A stretch of 64,000 bases of DNA from Candidatus Wallbacteria bacterium (lineage in GTDB: Bacteria; Muiribacteriota; JAQTZZ01): NCBI GenBank assembly GCA_028687545.1, contig JAQTZZ010000001.1, positions 170,378 to 234,377 on the forward strand, in the 5' to 3' direction. Shown here in pieces: positions 1 through 8,092 of the stretch; position 1 is the first letter of the stretch; each line of letters starts with the position of its first letter. The notes under the pieces are model-generated. The model saw only the letters and a list, made by a program, of their open reading frames with translations, did not search any database and was not told the origin of the DNA. A program made the translations under genes and the position numbers.

Positions 1-978
1 CAATATTTTTTCGGTATCAACAGCTTCTGTGTTGATCAGATTTTTCTCATAACGCTTGGTTTTCAGAAAATTCTGGAGATAACCGGATATTTCAGAGGTC
101 TTGAAATCGAATGTGCTGGAAAGGGAATCATGATTATCGGATTGTAGATTTTGTTTTTTCAGGACCGAGGAGGCTCCGGTGATATTGAGGCTGCTTAATG
201 ATTTCAGGACTTCAGCTGCCTTTTCCTTGGTTTTCGGGTCGAGTGATTTCAAGGCGAGTTCGAGAAGAGGAAGGGAACTTTCTCCAAAATATCCGGCGGT
301 CACGACTGCAGCTTCCACAAGTTCGGGATCGCGGTGCTTGATCATGCCTTCCAGAAGCTCCAGCACATGAGTCTGGCCGAAAAATTTGAGAAAATTCAAG
401 ACTGGCTGATGCAGAGATTCCTCATCATCGATCAGAAACAGGATCAGTATTTCGTAAGCTTCGCGTGATGCGAATCCGCCGAGAATTTCGATAATCTGGC
501 GCTTTACGGCTTTGGAGGGGTGTTTGACGAACTGACGGTAGAACTGAACATCGCTCTGGATGGAGAAGCGGGAAAGCACATGCAGCAGCCGGCAGATCAG
601 TTTTTCCGATCGCTCGGTTTTCAACTGTTTTTTGATCAGCGGGTAAAATTCCAGATTGAGATGCTCAGCCAGTGAATCTAAAGCTTTAAGTTTTTCGTCA
701 TCTGTTCCTGACTCGATGAAGATTCTGATTTTCTCATCACTCAGATACTCAACGGTCTTCTTCGCCGGTGTCAACTTGGGCTCGATCTGAAAAATACCTT
801 GCTGGGCGAGAAAGCGGAGACCTGGAGATTCGTCTCCTGCAGCGATTTTTTTCAAATACGGGAGTGCCTGACTGTCGGACTTTTTCACCAGCAGCATGAT
901 GGCATTTTTTCTGGTCTCTTCCAGAGGGCTGTCCAGGTCGAACAGAATTTCTTCGAAGTTCATTTCCAAGGGCGACAT
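1..978 (-). CDS. HEAT-repeat protein (3' end outside window)
   Basis: This open frame starts at ATG 978 and runs off the left edge after 326 codons, so the C-terminus is missing. The translation is a series of helical pairs with the leucine, alanine and proline spacing of HEAT or PBS-lyase repeats. Examples are the stretches around LVKKSDSQALPYLKKIA near residues 30-46 and LLEGMIKHRDPELVEAAVVT near residues 215-235. It has no signal peptide, so a cytoplasmic scaffold is likely. The extreme N-terminus is MSPLEMNFEEILFDLDSP; a start at Met6 is also possible. No enzymatic motif is visible. It is divergent from adenine deaminase across 124 bases. Function is unknown beyond protein binding inferred from the fold. 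Confidence 0.7.
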   Translation of the reverse strand, partial: MSPLEMNFEEILFDLDSPLEETRKNAIMLLVKKSDSQALPYLKKIAAGDESPGLRFLAQQGIFQIEPKLTPAKKTVEYLSDEKIRIFIESGTDDEKLKALDSLAEHLNLEFYPLIKKQLKTERSEKLICRLLHVLSRFSIQSDVQFYRQFVKHPSKAVKRQIIEILGGFASREAYEILILFLIDDEESLHQPVLNFLKFFGQTHVLELLEGMIKHRDPELVEAAVVTAGYFGESSLPLLELALKSLDPKTKEKAAEVLKSLSSLNITGASSVLKKQNLQSDNHDSLSSTFDFKTSEISGYLQNFLKTKRYEKNLINTEAVDTEKIL

Positions 979-1102
979 AAGTAAAATTCTACAATGAATC
1001 AGGCTCGATATCAAAAGAAAGATGTATGGCATGTGGATGACAGAGGACCGGTCAATGTGATAAAATAGCGATAGCTTCTAATTTGTGCTCAAGGTGGATT
1101 AA

Positions 1103-2842
1103 ATGCCTGAAAATCTGGATAAGCTCAAAAAGATCATCGGAGTCGCTCTAGGCGAAATCGAGGGTGACTTGATCCTCAAGAATGGGATCGTGTTCAACAC
1201 TATTTCCGGAGAGATATATACAGCCGACATTATAGTTGCCGACGACATCATCGCCGGGGTGGGGAGTTACGACAATGCCGCCAAAGTGATTGACGTCAAG
1301 GGAAAGTTCGTGTTGCCGGGGCTGATAGACGGGCATGTGCACGTGGAAAGCTCAATGCTCGGGCTGGGCGAATTCTCCAGAGCCCTTATTTCGCATGGAG
1401 TAACGACAGTAATCGCCGATCCTCATGAATTCACGAATATCTTTGGTAAGGAAGGGATCAGGTATTTTCTGAAGGAATCGGAAAAAATACCTCTCAATTT
1501 CTACCTGATGATTCCTTCCTGCATACCTCCAACTTCCCTGGAAACAGCTGCAGCGATGATCACTGCCGATGAATATCCTGAATTGATGGCTGACCCGAGA
1601 GTGCTCGGGCTGGCCGAGATGATGAATTTTCCCGGGGTTATCCGCCGGGATGAAGCTGTGCTCAAAAAGCTCCTCTGCACCGGTGGAAAACTGATCGACG
1701 GCCACGCCCCGAAACTTTCAGGCCGGGAACTTTGCGCTTACATCTCCGGAGGGGTAACTTCTGAACACGAATGTGTGAGCACCAAGGAAGCGCAGGAGAA
1801 ATTAAGGCTCGGGATGTACATAATGTTGAGGGAAGGATCTGCTACAAAAAATCTGCACGACCTGCTGCCGCTTGTCAACAAATTCAACAGTCAGCGCTGT
1901 TTCCTCGCTACTGACGACCTGCATCCTGATGATATCCAGGATGGACACATCGACCAGCTGGTGCGCACGATCATCAAGGAATCCGGCAATGCGATGCGGG
2001 CAGTGAGGATGGCTTCATTGAATGCGGCTGAATATTACGGACTTCGAAATCTGGGTGCGATCGCTCCCGGAAAACTGGCCGACCTGCTGGTGGTACCGGA
2101 GATGGAGTCTTTCAAACTTGAAACAGTGATCAAGTCAGGACGGGTTATCTATGAACACGGCAATTTTTTCTGGAAAAAGAGCGATACCGAAGAATATCTG
2201 AGAAAAACCTATCCTGGATTTTTTTCGTCCTTCTTGGTCAAGGATTTTTCCAGGAAACGCCTTTCGATTCCTGTGGGAACCGGGAAAATGAGAGTGATCA
2301 ATATCCTCCCGGATCAGCTCTTGACCAGCGTGTCGTACGAGGAGCCGACTGTCTCTGACGGACTGGTGCAATGCGACCTTGAACGTGATCTTCTCAAGCT
2401 CTGTGTGGTGGAACGGCACCGGGCTACAGGAAATATAGGCTTAGGATTCGTAAAGGGACTGAAATTGAAAAGAGGAGCGCTGGCGGCCTCGATCGCGCAC
2501 GACTCCCATAACATTATCGCAGCCGGTACCAATGATGAGGACATCTATCGGGCGGTCAGTCTGGTGATAGGGGCGGGAGGTGGAATCGCCATAGCCTGCG
2601 GTTCCGATTCCAAAGTGCTTTCACTTCCGATGGGTGGATTGATGTCACCTGCCGGAATCGACGAAGTGGCGGGACGCCTCAGGGAATTGAAACGGGAAGT
2701 CGCAGAATGGGGGACCGATCTCAGGGACCCGTTCATGCAGCTCTCATTCCTCGCACTGCCCGTGATTCCTGAAATCAAACTTACTGATCTCGGTCTTGTG
2801 AATGTACTGGAGCAAAGTCTGATTTCGTTATGGACCAGGTGA
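1103..2842 (+). CDS. ade: Adenine deaminase
   Basis: This 579-residue protein of the metal-dependent amidohydrolase superfamily deaminates adenine to hypoxanthine and ammonia for purine salvage. The metal-binding strand-1 motif PGLIDGHVHVESSM is at residues 72-85 (His78 and His80). It is followed by the family motif VIADPHEF near residue 105. A C-terminal region with GLGFVKGLKLKRGALAASIA near residues 440-460 is typical of the Ade family and separates it from adenosine deaminases. Full length matches the family, about 570-600 residues. The ATG is preceded by AGGTGG at good spacing. It is divergent from the HEAT-repeat gene and followed closely by a TPR gene; no pathway partner is adjacent. 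Confidence 0.95.
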   Translation: MPENLDKLKKIIGVALGEIEGDLILKNGIVFNTISGEIYTADIIVADDIIAGVGSYDNAAKVIDVKGKFVLPGLIDGHVHVESSMLGLGEFSRALISHGVTTVIADPHEFTNIFGKEGIRYFLKESEKIPLNFYLMIPSCIPPTSLETAAAMITADEYPELMADPRVLGLAEMMNFPGVIRRDEAVLKKLLCTGGKLIDGHAPKLSGRELCAYISGGVTSEHECVSTKEAQEKLRLGMYIMLREGSATKNLHDLLPLVNKFNSQRCFLATDDLHPDDIQDGHIDQLVRTIIKESGNAMRAVRMASLNAAEYYGLRNLGAIAPGKLADLLVVPEMESFKLETVIKSGRVIYEHGNFFWKKSDTEEYLRKTYPGFFSSFLVKDFSRKRLSIPVGTGKMRVINILPDQLLTSVSYEEPTVSDGLVQCDLERDLLKLCVVERHRATGNIGLGFVKGLKLKRGALAASIAHDSHNIIAAGTNDEDIYRAVSLVIGAGGGIAIACGSDSKVLSLPMGGLMSPAGIDEVAGRLRELKREVAEWGTDLRDPFMQLSFLALPVIPEIKLTDLGLVNVLEQSLISLWTR

Positions 2843-2892
2843 AATGACTGAGAGTTTTAACGACATTTTCAAATCAATTGCGAGGTGAAAAT

Positions 2893-4017
2893 TTGAAAAG
2901 AGGAATTGTTTTAATTGCGTTTCTGTTCTGTACATCCCTTTTTGCCGAAAACGTGGCTGAGACTACTGTCAAGGCCAAGGAATATCTGGACAAGGGAAAT
3001 CTTGAAAATGCCATCACTTTATACAAGCTGGCTCTGAAATCGGGCCCGACAGCTTCCGAAGAAATCGAACTGGATAAGGCTCTTGCTGATTGCTACGAGG
3101 ACCTGACCAGAAAGTCACCCGAATACTGCTTTTACTATTGGGACACTTACCTGTCGAAGCTGAAAAAAGACGATCTTGGAGAAGCCTTGAATGACCTGTA
3201 TGCACGCTGGGGCGAAGAAAAACCGGTCCAGGTGCTGGAACTTTTTGATAAATACCTGCCGCTAGCCCGGGAAGGCGATCTGTCGTATGATGAATTTCTT
3301 TACAAACTGGCTGAATTGAACGTCAGATTGAAGAAACCTGAGGAAGCGGAGCGGCTCTGGCAGGAAATTGTGAAATATTACAGCAACAGCGATCTGAAGA
3401 AGCAGGTCCTGAAGCACCTGTACGAGAGTGCAGTGAACCGCAAGGACTACCCGGAGGCGATTTCCTATCTCGAAAAACTTCCGCAGACAGCCGTGAATCT
3501 GATTCAATTGGGAGACATCTATTACGGCGACCAGGATTATTATCAGGCAATCGGTTTTTATCAGAAAGCGCTGGCTGAGGGCCCGGACGATGAGACCCAG
3601 ACAACGGTTTTACGGAAGCTTTACGAGATCGCCATCAAGCTCGGAAATTTTGACCGTGCGCTTACACTGCTTGCCGACCTGAGCAAAAGTTCTCCTGACG
3701 ACAAATCCGAATTCGCTTTGAATGAGGCCAGGATCTGGTTTAGGGGTAAGAATTCATTCATACCCTCGAAAGACAATACCTATCTGAACACCTACGAGAA
3801 TTACAGGAAAGCTGAAAAGCTTTACCTGAATGTCAAGGATTCAGCCAAGGAACACCCTGAACTGGCGAGAAAAGCCTGTCTGGAGCTGGCCGATCTTTAT
3901 CTGGCCACCTTTGATAACAAAAGGGCTAGAGAGCAGCTTGACTTCATCCTGAAGGAATGGAAGGAATCGGCTGAAGCGGAGATAGCGGCGGAGATGCTCA
4001 AGACTCTTAAAGAATAG
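2893..4017 (+). CDS. Secreted tetratricopeptide-repeat protein
   Basis: The preferred start is TTG at 2893, because AGGTGA lies six bases upstream; an in-frame TTG at 2878 would add five residues but lacks a ribosome site. The 374-residue product opens with a signal peptide (KRGIVLIAFLFCTSLFA, cleavage before ENV). The rest is helical TPR-type repeats, for instance AKEYLDKGNLENAITLYKLA near residue 30 and IYYGDQDYYQAIGFYQKALA near residue 210. No catalytic motif is seen. It is probably periplasmic. The next gene starts nine bases after its stop and also contains TPRs, so the two are probably co-transcribed. The role is not known; TPRs of this kind commonly mediate protein-protein contacts. 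Confidence 0.75.
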   Translation: MKRGIVLIAFLFCTSLFAENVAETTVKAKEYLDKGNLENAITLYKLALKSGPTASEEIELDKALADCYEDLTRKSPEYCFYYWDTYLSKLKKDDLGEALNDLYARWGEEKPVQVLELFDKYLPLAREGDLSYDEFLYKLAELNVRLKKPEEAERLWQEIVKYYSNSDLKKQVLKHLYESAVNRKDYPEAISYLEKLPQTAVNLIQLGDIYYGDQDYYQAIGFYQKALAEGPDDETQTTVLRKLYEIAIKLGNFDRALTLLADLSKSSPDDKSEFALNEARIWFRGKNSFIPSKDNTYLNTYENYRKAEKLYLNVKDSAKEHPELARKACLELADLYLATFDNKRAREQLDFILKEWKESAEAEIAAEMLKTLKE

Positions 4018-4026
4018 GCTCCTTGA

Positions 4027-5778
4027 ATGAAGGAGCGATTCCTGGTTTTTTGCCTGGGCGTGATGTCCGCGTTCCTTCTGCTGGAATCTGCGATCAGAGT
4101 CTGTGCTCTGTTTCAGGAATCGATGCGTCCCGTTTCATTTCAGAAAAAATCCGGGGTGGTGATCCTGTGCGCCGGTGATTCATTCACATACGGTTATGGT
4201 CTTCCCGGGGGGCAGGACTATCCTTCACAACTCGAAGCGCTGCTCTCTTCGGGCGGAGACGGCTATCGGGTGCTGAATCTGGGACGGAATGGCGGAACAT
4301 CCTGGATGCTTGCAGATAAGATTGAGGGATACATTGATTCTTATGTGCCTGACCTTGCCATAATCATGATCGGAAGAGCCAACAGGAATCAGCTGGTCCA
4401 CCCTGGGGAAGGTTCATGGATAATCAAACTTTTTTCCCGTTCCAGAAGCCTGCAGTTTCTGCATCTGCTGTTCTCAGATATCCGGGAGAGAAAACCTGGC
4501 CTTCTGGCAGCGGTCAGGGCCGGATGGGACAGATTCAATTTTTTCAGTCTCAAATCGACCGGAAACCTTGAAGCGCCGGCTGCCTTTTCCGGACCTTCAG
4601 TTTGTTCGATCGATTTCCCACGATTTACTGGTGAAGTCTGGGAGCAGGCGAAAAAAAAAGATCTCTCAGCACTGGAAGCCAGGCTTTCGGAAAAGCCCTG
4701 GCCAGATACCGAGGAAATTTTAGCCTGCGGTGTATCCTATCTGCTGTCCGGTGACTTTGACAAGGCCTATGCTTTGTTCGACCGGGCAGCTGAAACCAGG
4801 GGGAAATACTATTTTTTCAGCGTTTATAGAGGAGTATGCAGGCTGCTCGAATTTAAGATCAATGCAGCAGCCGACCAGTTCCGGGAAGCTCTTGCCATGG
4901 AACCGGAGGACACTGGAGCCATGATCGGGTTCGGATGCACTTTGCTGCTGAAACAGCAGCGGGAAGAGGCACGTCTCTGGTTTGAAAGGGTCAGGAAGAT
5001 TGATCCTGGAAACGGCTGGGCATACAATTTTCTGGGCAGGTGCTGCCTGGACGCACGGGATCTTGAAAACGCCCGCAGCTTTTATCTGGAAGGCATCAGG
5101 AGAGAGCCTGAACTTACCATGAATTATACCGCTCTTGGAGAACTGTACAGCCATGAAAGAAAATTTGCCGAGGCTCAGCAGATACTTACCGAGGCTTTAC
5201 GCAGGGGGATTGTTCTGAACTGGGAAAAGAGCAGAGCCCTTCTTGTGCTGGGACTGTGTGAGTGCACACTCAATCCCCGGGAAGGTGCTGAAAAAGCCCG
5301 GGAGTTTTTAATGGAATCCATCCGCTGCGATCAAAAAAATCATGTGGCTCTCACTTATCTAATCAGTCTTGCCGGCGGGAAAGCGGAAGTTTTAGAGAGC
5401 ATGATCGATTCGTTTGAAAAATCCGGTCATGGCGATGCAGCTTTTTTTCTGCGCCATCAGGAAAATGCTCTTCCGCTGTCCGAAGTTGTCTGGAAGCAGC
5501 TGCGGGCAGATCTGGAGAAGATCGTCGAATCCTGCAGGAGTAAAGGCGTGAAATTGATTTTCATGAATTATCCGAATGAAGAGAATCCTGTTTTAAAGGA
5601 TGTCGCTTTGGAGCAGTCTGTTCCTTTCGTCGATCTGCTCGATGCCTTCAATAAATTGTGGGATACAGGAGAAAAAAGCTGGGATTATTTTCTGCCTGAC
5701 CTTCACTGCGGCGAACAGGGTAACCGCAAGATCGCGGAAGTGCTGAAACCGGTAGTGCTGGAAGTGCTGGCAAAATGA
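4027..5778 (+). CDS. Membrane-anchored SGNH hydrolase with internal TPR array
   Basis: This 583-residue protein has one N-terminal hydrophobic anchor (residues 5-28). A GDSL/SGNH block I follows (CAGDSFTYGYGLP, Ser52), then a TPR-type array near residues 230-440. The C-terminus carries the block V Asp-x-His pair (DLHCGEQGNRKIAEVL, Asp558 and His560). The TPRs are therefore inserted inside the hydrolase fold rather than added at an end. SGNH enzymes are esterases or acyl-transfer/deacetylation enzymes often acting on exported glycans; the substrate here cannot be told. The last four bases overlap the start of the next gene (ATGA), indicating translational coupling to the radical SAM protein. 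Confidence 0.75.
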   Translation: MKERFLVFCLGVMSAFLLLESAIRVCALFQESMRPVSFQKKSGVVILCAGDSFTYGYGLPGGQDYPSQLEALLSSGGDGYRVLNLGRNGGTSWMLADKIEGYIDSYVPDLAIIMIGRANRNQLVHPGEGSWIIKLFSRSRSLQFLHLLFSDIRERKPGLLAAVRAGWDRFNFFSLKSTGNLEAPAAFSGPSVCSIDFPRFTGEVWEQAKKKDLSALEARLSEKPWPDTEEILACGVSYLLSGDFDKAYALFDRAAETRGKYYFFSVYRGVCRLLEFKINAAADQFREALAMEPEDTGAMIGFGCTLLLKQQREEARLWFERVRKIDPGNGWAYNFLGRCCLDARDLENARSFYLEGIRREPELTMNYTALGELYSHERKFAEAQQILTEALRRGIVLNWEKSRALLVLGLCECTLNPREGAEKAREFLMESIRCDQKNHVALTYLISLAGGKAEVLESMIDSFEKSGHGDAAFFLRHQENALPLSEVVWKQLRADLEKIVESCRSKGVKLIFMNYPNEENPVLKDVALEQSVPFVDLLDAFNKLWDTGEKSWDYFLPDLHCGEQGNRKIAEVLKPVVLEVLAK

Positions 5779-6779
5779 GACCGGATTCTCCGGATTTTCT
5801 GTATGTTCACCGCTCGCTTGAACCCGAAGCCAGGCTTCGGGATTTCCTGCACGGGCTTGAATTTTATCAAGATGAAACAGAGCTTTTTCCGGGAGTTCCA
5901 CGAGCAGTATCCAGGAAGAATTCTTTTCTTAAGCCTTATGTTTACGGTACAGGAGTAATCGATCGCAGGCAGCATGTCCTGAGAATTTCCCAGGCCTGTC
6001 CTTGTGACTGTCTGTATTGTTACATCAAAGCCGTTTATCCAGACACCCCTCCCTATTTTTTTTACAATCTGAGTGATCTGTATCATGAAATCCATGAGCT
6101 GACAGCGATTGAACAGTCACCGTATCTGAACGCGGGTGAAAATGCTGATTCCTTCGCCTTTGACGGCCAATCCTGCCTGAGCCTGCTGCTTTCGCAGATT
6201 GCCATGGATTTTCCGCAGATCACCCTGGAATTGAGGACAAAGATACCTTCAAGGGTGAATCCTGGTTTCCTGAAGCAGAAAGCGCCGGCCAACATGCTGA
6301 TTGCAGTTTCCCTGAATCCTGAAGAAATCATCGGAGAATATGAATCAGGGACAGATCTGCTGGATTCCAGAATCAGTGGTTTGAAAGATATATCAAGAGC
6401 CGGTTACAGGATCGCAATCCGCCTTGACCCGATGGTCTATTCCGCTGATTTTGAGAAGAACTATGGAAAACTCCTGGAAAAATTGAAGGGAGAATTCAGT
6501 GCCGGCTGTTTCAGCAATATTCAGCTCGGCTGTCTGAGATTCACGAAAGAACAATCCAGATTGTTGCGAGCTACGGGATTCGGAGTTCGGGGTACAGGAC
6601 AATCTGCTATTGCAAGTGAACTGCTTGCCGAGGAGATGATCTTATCCACTGACGGGCATTGGCGGTATTTCGTCGAAATCCGGAAGAAAATGTATAAGTT
6701 CATGCTGGACGGATTGAAACATTTCGATTGCCCCAAAAGCCTCAGCAATGAAACGGCAAAATGTCAAAGCACGTTATAG
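5775..6779 (+). CDS. Spore photoproduct lyase-family radical SAM protein
   Basis: This 334-residue radical SAM protein carries a CxxxCxxC cluster, CPCDCLYC, with Cys75, Cys79 and Cys82 and an additional Cys77. The surrounding text (the LRISQACPCDCLYCYI stretch and the AIRLDPMVY segment near residue 215) is the pattern I associate with spore photoproduct lyase (SplB) and its non-spore relatives. These use a 4Fe-4S cluster and S-adenosylmethionine to make a 5'-deoxyadenosyl radical; the characterised member repairs the thymine dimer of spores. Nothing else here suggests sporulation, so the substrate is open. The start overlaps the SGNH gene by four bases. It converges on the minus-strand cluster, with a small hairpin between them. 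Confidence 0.7.
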   Translation: MRPDSPDFLYVHRSLEPEARLRDFLHGLEFYQDETELFPGVPRAVSRKNSFLKPYVYGTGVIDRRQHVLRISQACPCDCLYCYIKAVYPDTPPYFFYNLSDLYHEIHELTAIEQSPYLNAGENADSFAFDGQSCLSLLLSQIAMDFPQITLELRTKIPSRVNPGFLKQKAPANMLIAVSLNPEEIIGEYESGTDLLDSRISGLKDISRAGYRIAIRLDPMVYSADFEKNYGKLLEKLKGEFSAGCFSNIQLGCLRFTKEQSRLLRATGFGVRGTGQSAIASELLAEEMILSTDGHWRYFVEIRKKMYKFMLDGLKHFDCPKSLSNETAKCQSTL

Positions 6780-6797
6780 AGACGTGCCAGGTCTCTA
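6777..6797. terminator. Small hairpin between convergent genes
   Basis: A seven-base-pair perfect stem, TAGAGAC/GTCTCTA, with loop GTGCCAG sits at the junction of two convergent genes and contains the stop codon of the upstream radical SAM gene. The stem sequence matches the outer part of the long hairpin at 23341-23399, so it may be a shortened copy of the same dispersed repeat. No strong U-tract follows, so a terminator role is only plausible. Confidence 0.4.
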
Positions 6798-7925
6798 TGA
6801 TTCGATGATTTCTATATTCGCCCTCGGTACGACTCTAACCGATCCATCAGGATGCTCGACCTCAACCACACGGACCATTGTCTCAGATTCGAGCTTCATA
6901 AGGGTCACTGGCAGTGATTTTACTTTGACTACAGCCCCGAAATCAGGTTCGCGGATGATGCGGACGAGTTTTCCGGGTGTCAGTCCTACATCTTTCCTGA
7001 TTTCAGCTTCCTTGATTTTATCTTCTTCGATATTTTTCAGTGGGATGATGATTTCCGGTCTGATGACTCCGGCACGGATCTGAGTGGCTCCGTTAATTGA
7101 GGCCTGCTTTCCATTGTGCTTGGAAAGGAGGTCGTAAGTTTTCTTGGCCATGTTGATCTTTCCAAATCCCTCGGTCAGGATCATGGTCAGTCCCATTTCT
7201 TCGGAACCGGTGATGGCCACGCCAATGTCGTAACCCAGGAAATCCCTCAGATCTTTGGCGTCGATACCTCCTACAATGATGCCTTTTACCCCTGTGTCAA
7301 CTGCTTTTTTCAAGGCATCGGCTACTATGAACGAACCGCCCACTATGATCTTTCCCGCGTGTTCAGGAAGGATTTCACGCGCCACGATCTCGTCTTCCAA
7401 ACCCCTGGAGATCATTGAAATTTCTCCCACGACCTCGCCTCCGATGCCGAAAACACCTTGAACAAAGGCGGCCTGCAGCTTGATAGTTACACCTACATCC
7501 TTGTGGATTTCCTCCACGATTCCGTCGACATAGGCGTGGACTTCTACGGGTATTGGTGGTTCGCGCAGCACTACCTGTCCGGTGATACTGGAAATGTTTT
7601 CCACTGTGCCGGAGACCGGAGACTGACAGGATGATTTGAAATAGCCGAAAAAGCCCTTACTCTGGGCGAGCATCTGACCTTTGGAAATTATGTCGCCTTC
7701 ACGGGCCAGCATGCATGATCCAAGCTCTGCCGGAGTGATGGCCAGTTTATTCACAACATTGATCAGTTCCACATTGCCTGGCAGATTGGTGGCAGCCACA
7801 ACATCAGAAGCTTTGACCTTGTCGCCTATTTTGACTTTGATTTCACCCTTCAGAGGGAGAACACGCTCTTTATGGACAATCTGCCGCTCGCTGACTTTCA
7901 ATCCTGGTACATATGCCTGACCCAT
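6795..7925 (-). CDS. Barrel-sandwich (biotinyl/lipoyl-like) protein of the GlmL/DUF6754 cluster
   Basis: This 376-residue soluble protein has no signal peptide or membrane span. The N-terminal third is full of the glycine- and valine-rich turns of barrel-sandwich hybrid folds (VKIGDKVKASDVVA near residue 30, CMLAREGDIISKGQMLAQSKG near residues 70-90, SPVSGTVENISSITGQVV near residues 101-118). The order resembles the RnfC N-terminus, but no ESMK- or DKA-type lysine site and no Fe-S cysteines are obvious. The C-terminus has small beta modules with repeated Val-Lys-Val turns and ends in a HPDGSVRVVPRANIEII strand pair. It is the last gene of the minus-strand cluster, separated from glmL-like by an octamer-repeat hairpin. 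It could be a scaffold or cofactor carrier; function unknown. Confidence 0.55.
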   Translation of the reverse strand: MGQAYVPGLKVSERQIVHKERVLPLKGEIKVKIGDKVKASDVVAATNLPGNVELINVVNKLAITPAELGSCMLAREGDIISKGQMLAQSKGFFGYFKSSCQSPVSGTVENISSITGQVVLREPPIPVEVHAYVDGIVEEIHKDVGVTIKLQAAFVQGVFGIGGEVVGEISMISRGLEDEIVAREILPEHAGKIIVGGSFIVADALKKAVDTGVKGIIVGGIDAKDLRDFLGYDIGVAITGSEEMGLTMILTEGFGKINMAKKTYDLLSKHNGKQASINGATQIRAGVIRPEIIIPLKNIEEDKIKEAEIRKDVGLTPGKLVRIIREPDFGAVVKVKSLPVTLMKLESETMVRVVEVEHPDGSVRVVPRANIEIIES

Positions 7926-7967
7926 TTTTCCTCCTTGACGATATCAATTAATGACTTTCTTGTGCTT

Positions 7968-8063
7968 GGAAGTTTGTATGTTGGTATGTTTGTAAGTTAG
8001 TAGGTTCTCAGACAATCCTTTCCCAACATACCAACCTATAAACATGCAAACTTACCAACTTCC
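7968..8063. repeat. Octamer-repeat hairpin, copy 1
   Basis: Two arms of about 39 bases (7968-8006 and 8025-8063) are each made of imperfect eight-base units with consensus NGTTNGTA (for example TGTTGGTA, TGTTTGTA, AGTTAGTA). They are arranged head to head around an 18-base spacer. Both arms begin at their outer ends with GGAAGTT. Because the units repeat in register, the arms can pair in several alignments. The element lies between two genes of the same operon. Related arrays occur at 19898-19990, 35098-35136 and, as a short remnant, at 47142-47155. Confidence 0.75.
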
Positions 8064-8092
8064 TGCAGTTTTCATTCGATTTTCACCGTTGA

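Noticed and set aside
1148..2778. Several long open frames opposite adenine deaminase
   Set aside because: They lie fully inside a gene with clear family motifs and have no ribosome sites or recognisable motifs, so they are antisense shadows.
7968..8063. Octamer arrays as a CRISPR array
   Set aside because: Units are only eight bases with no spacers and there are no cas genes; the arms are inverted to each other.
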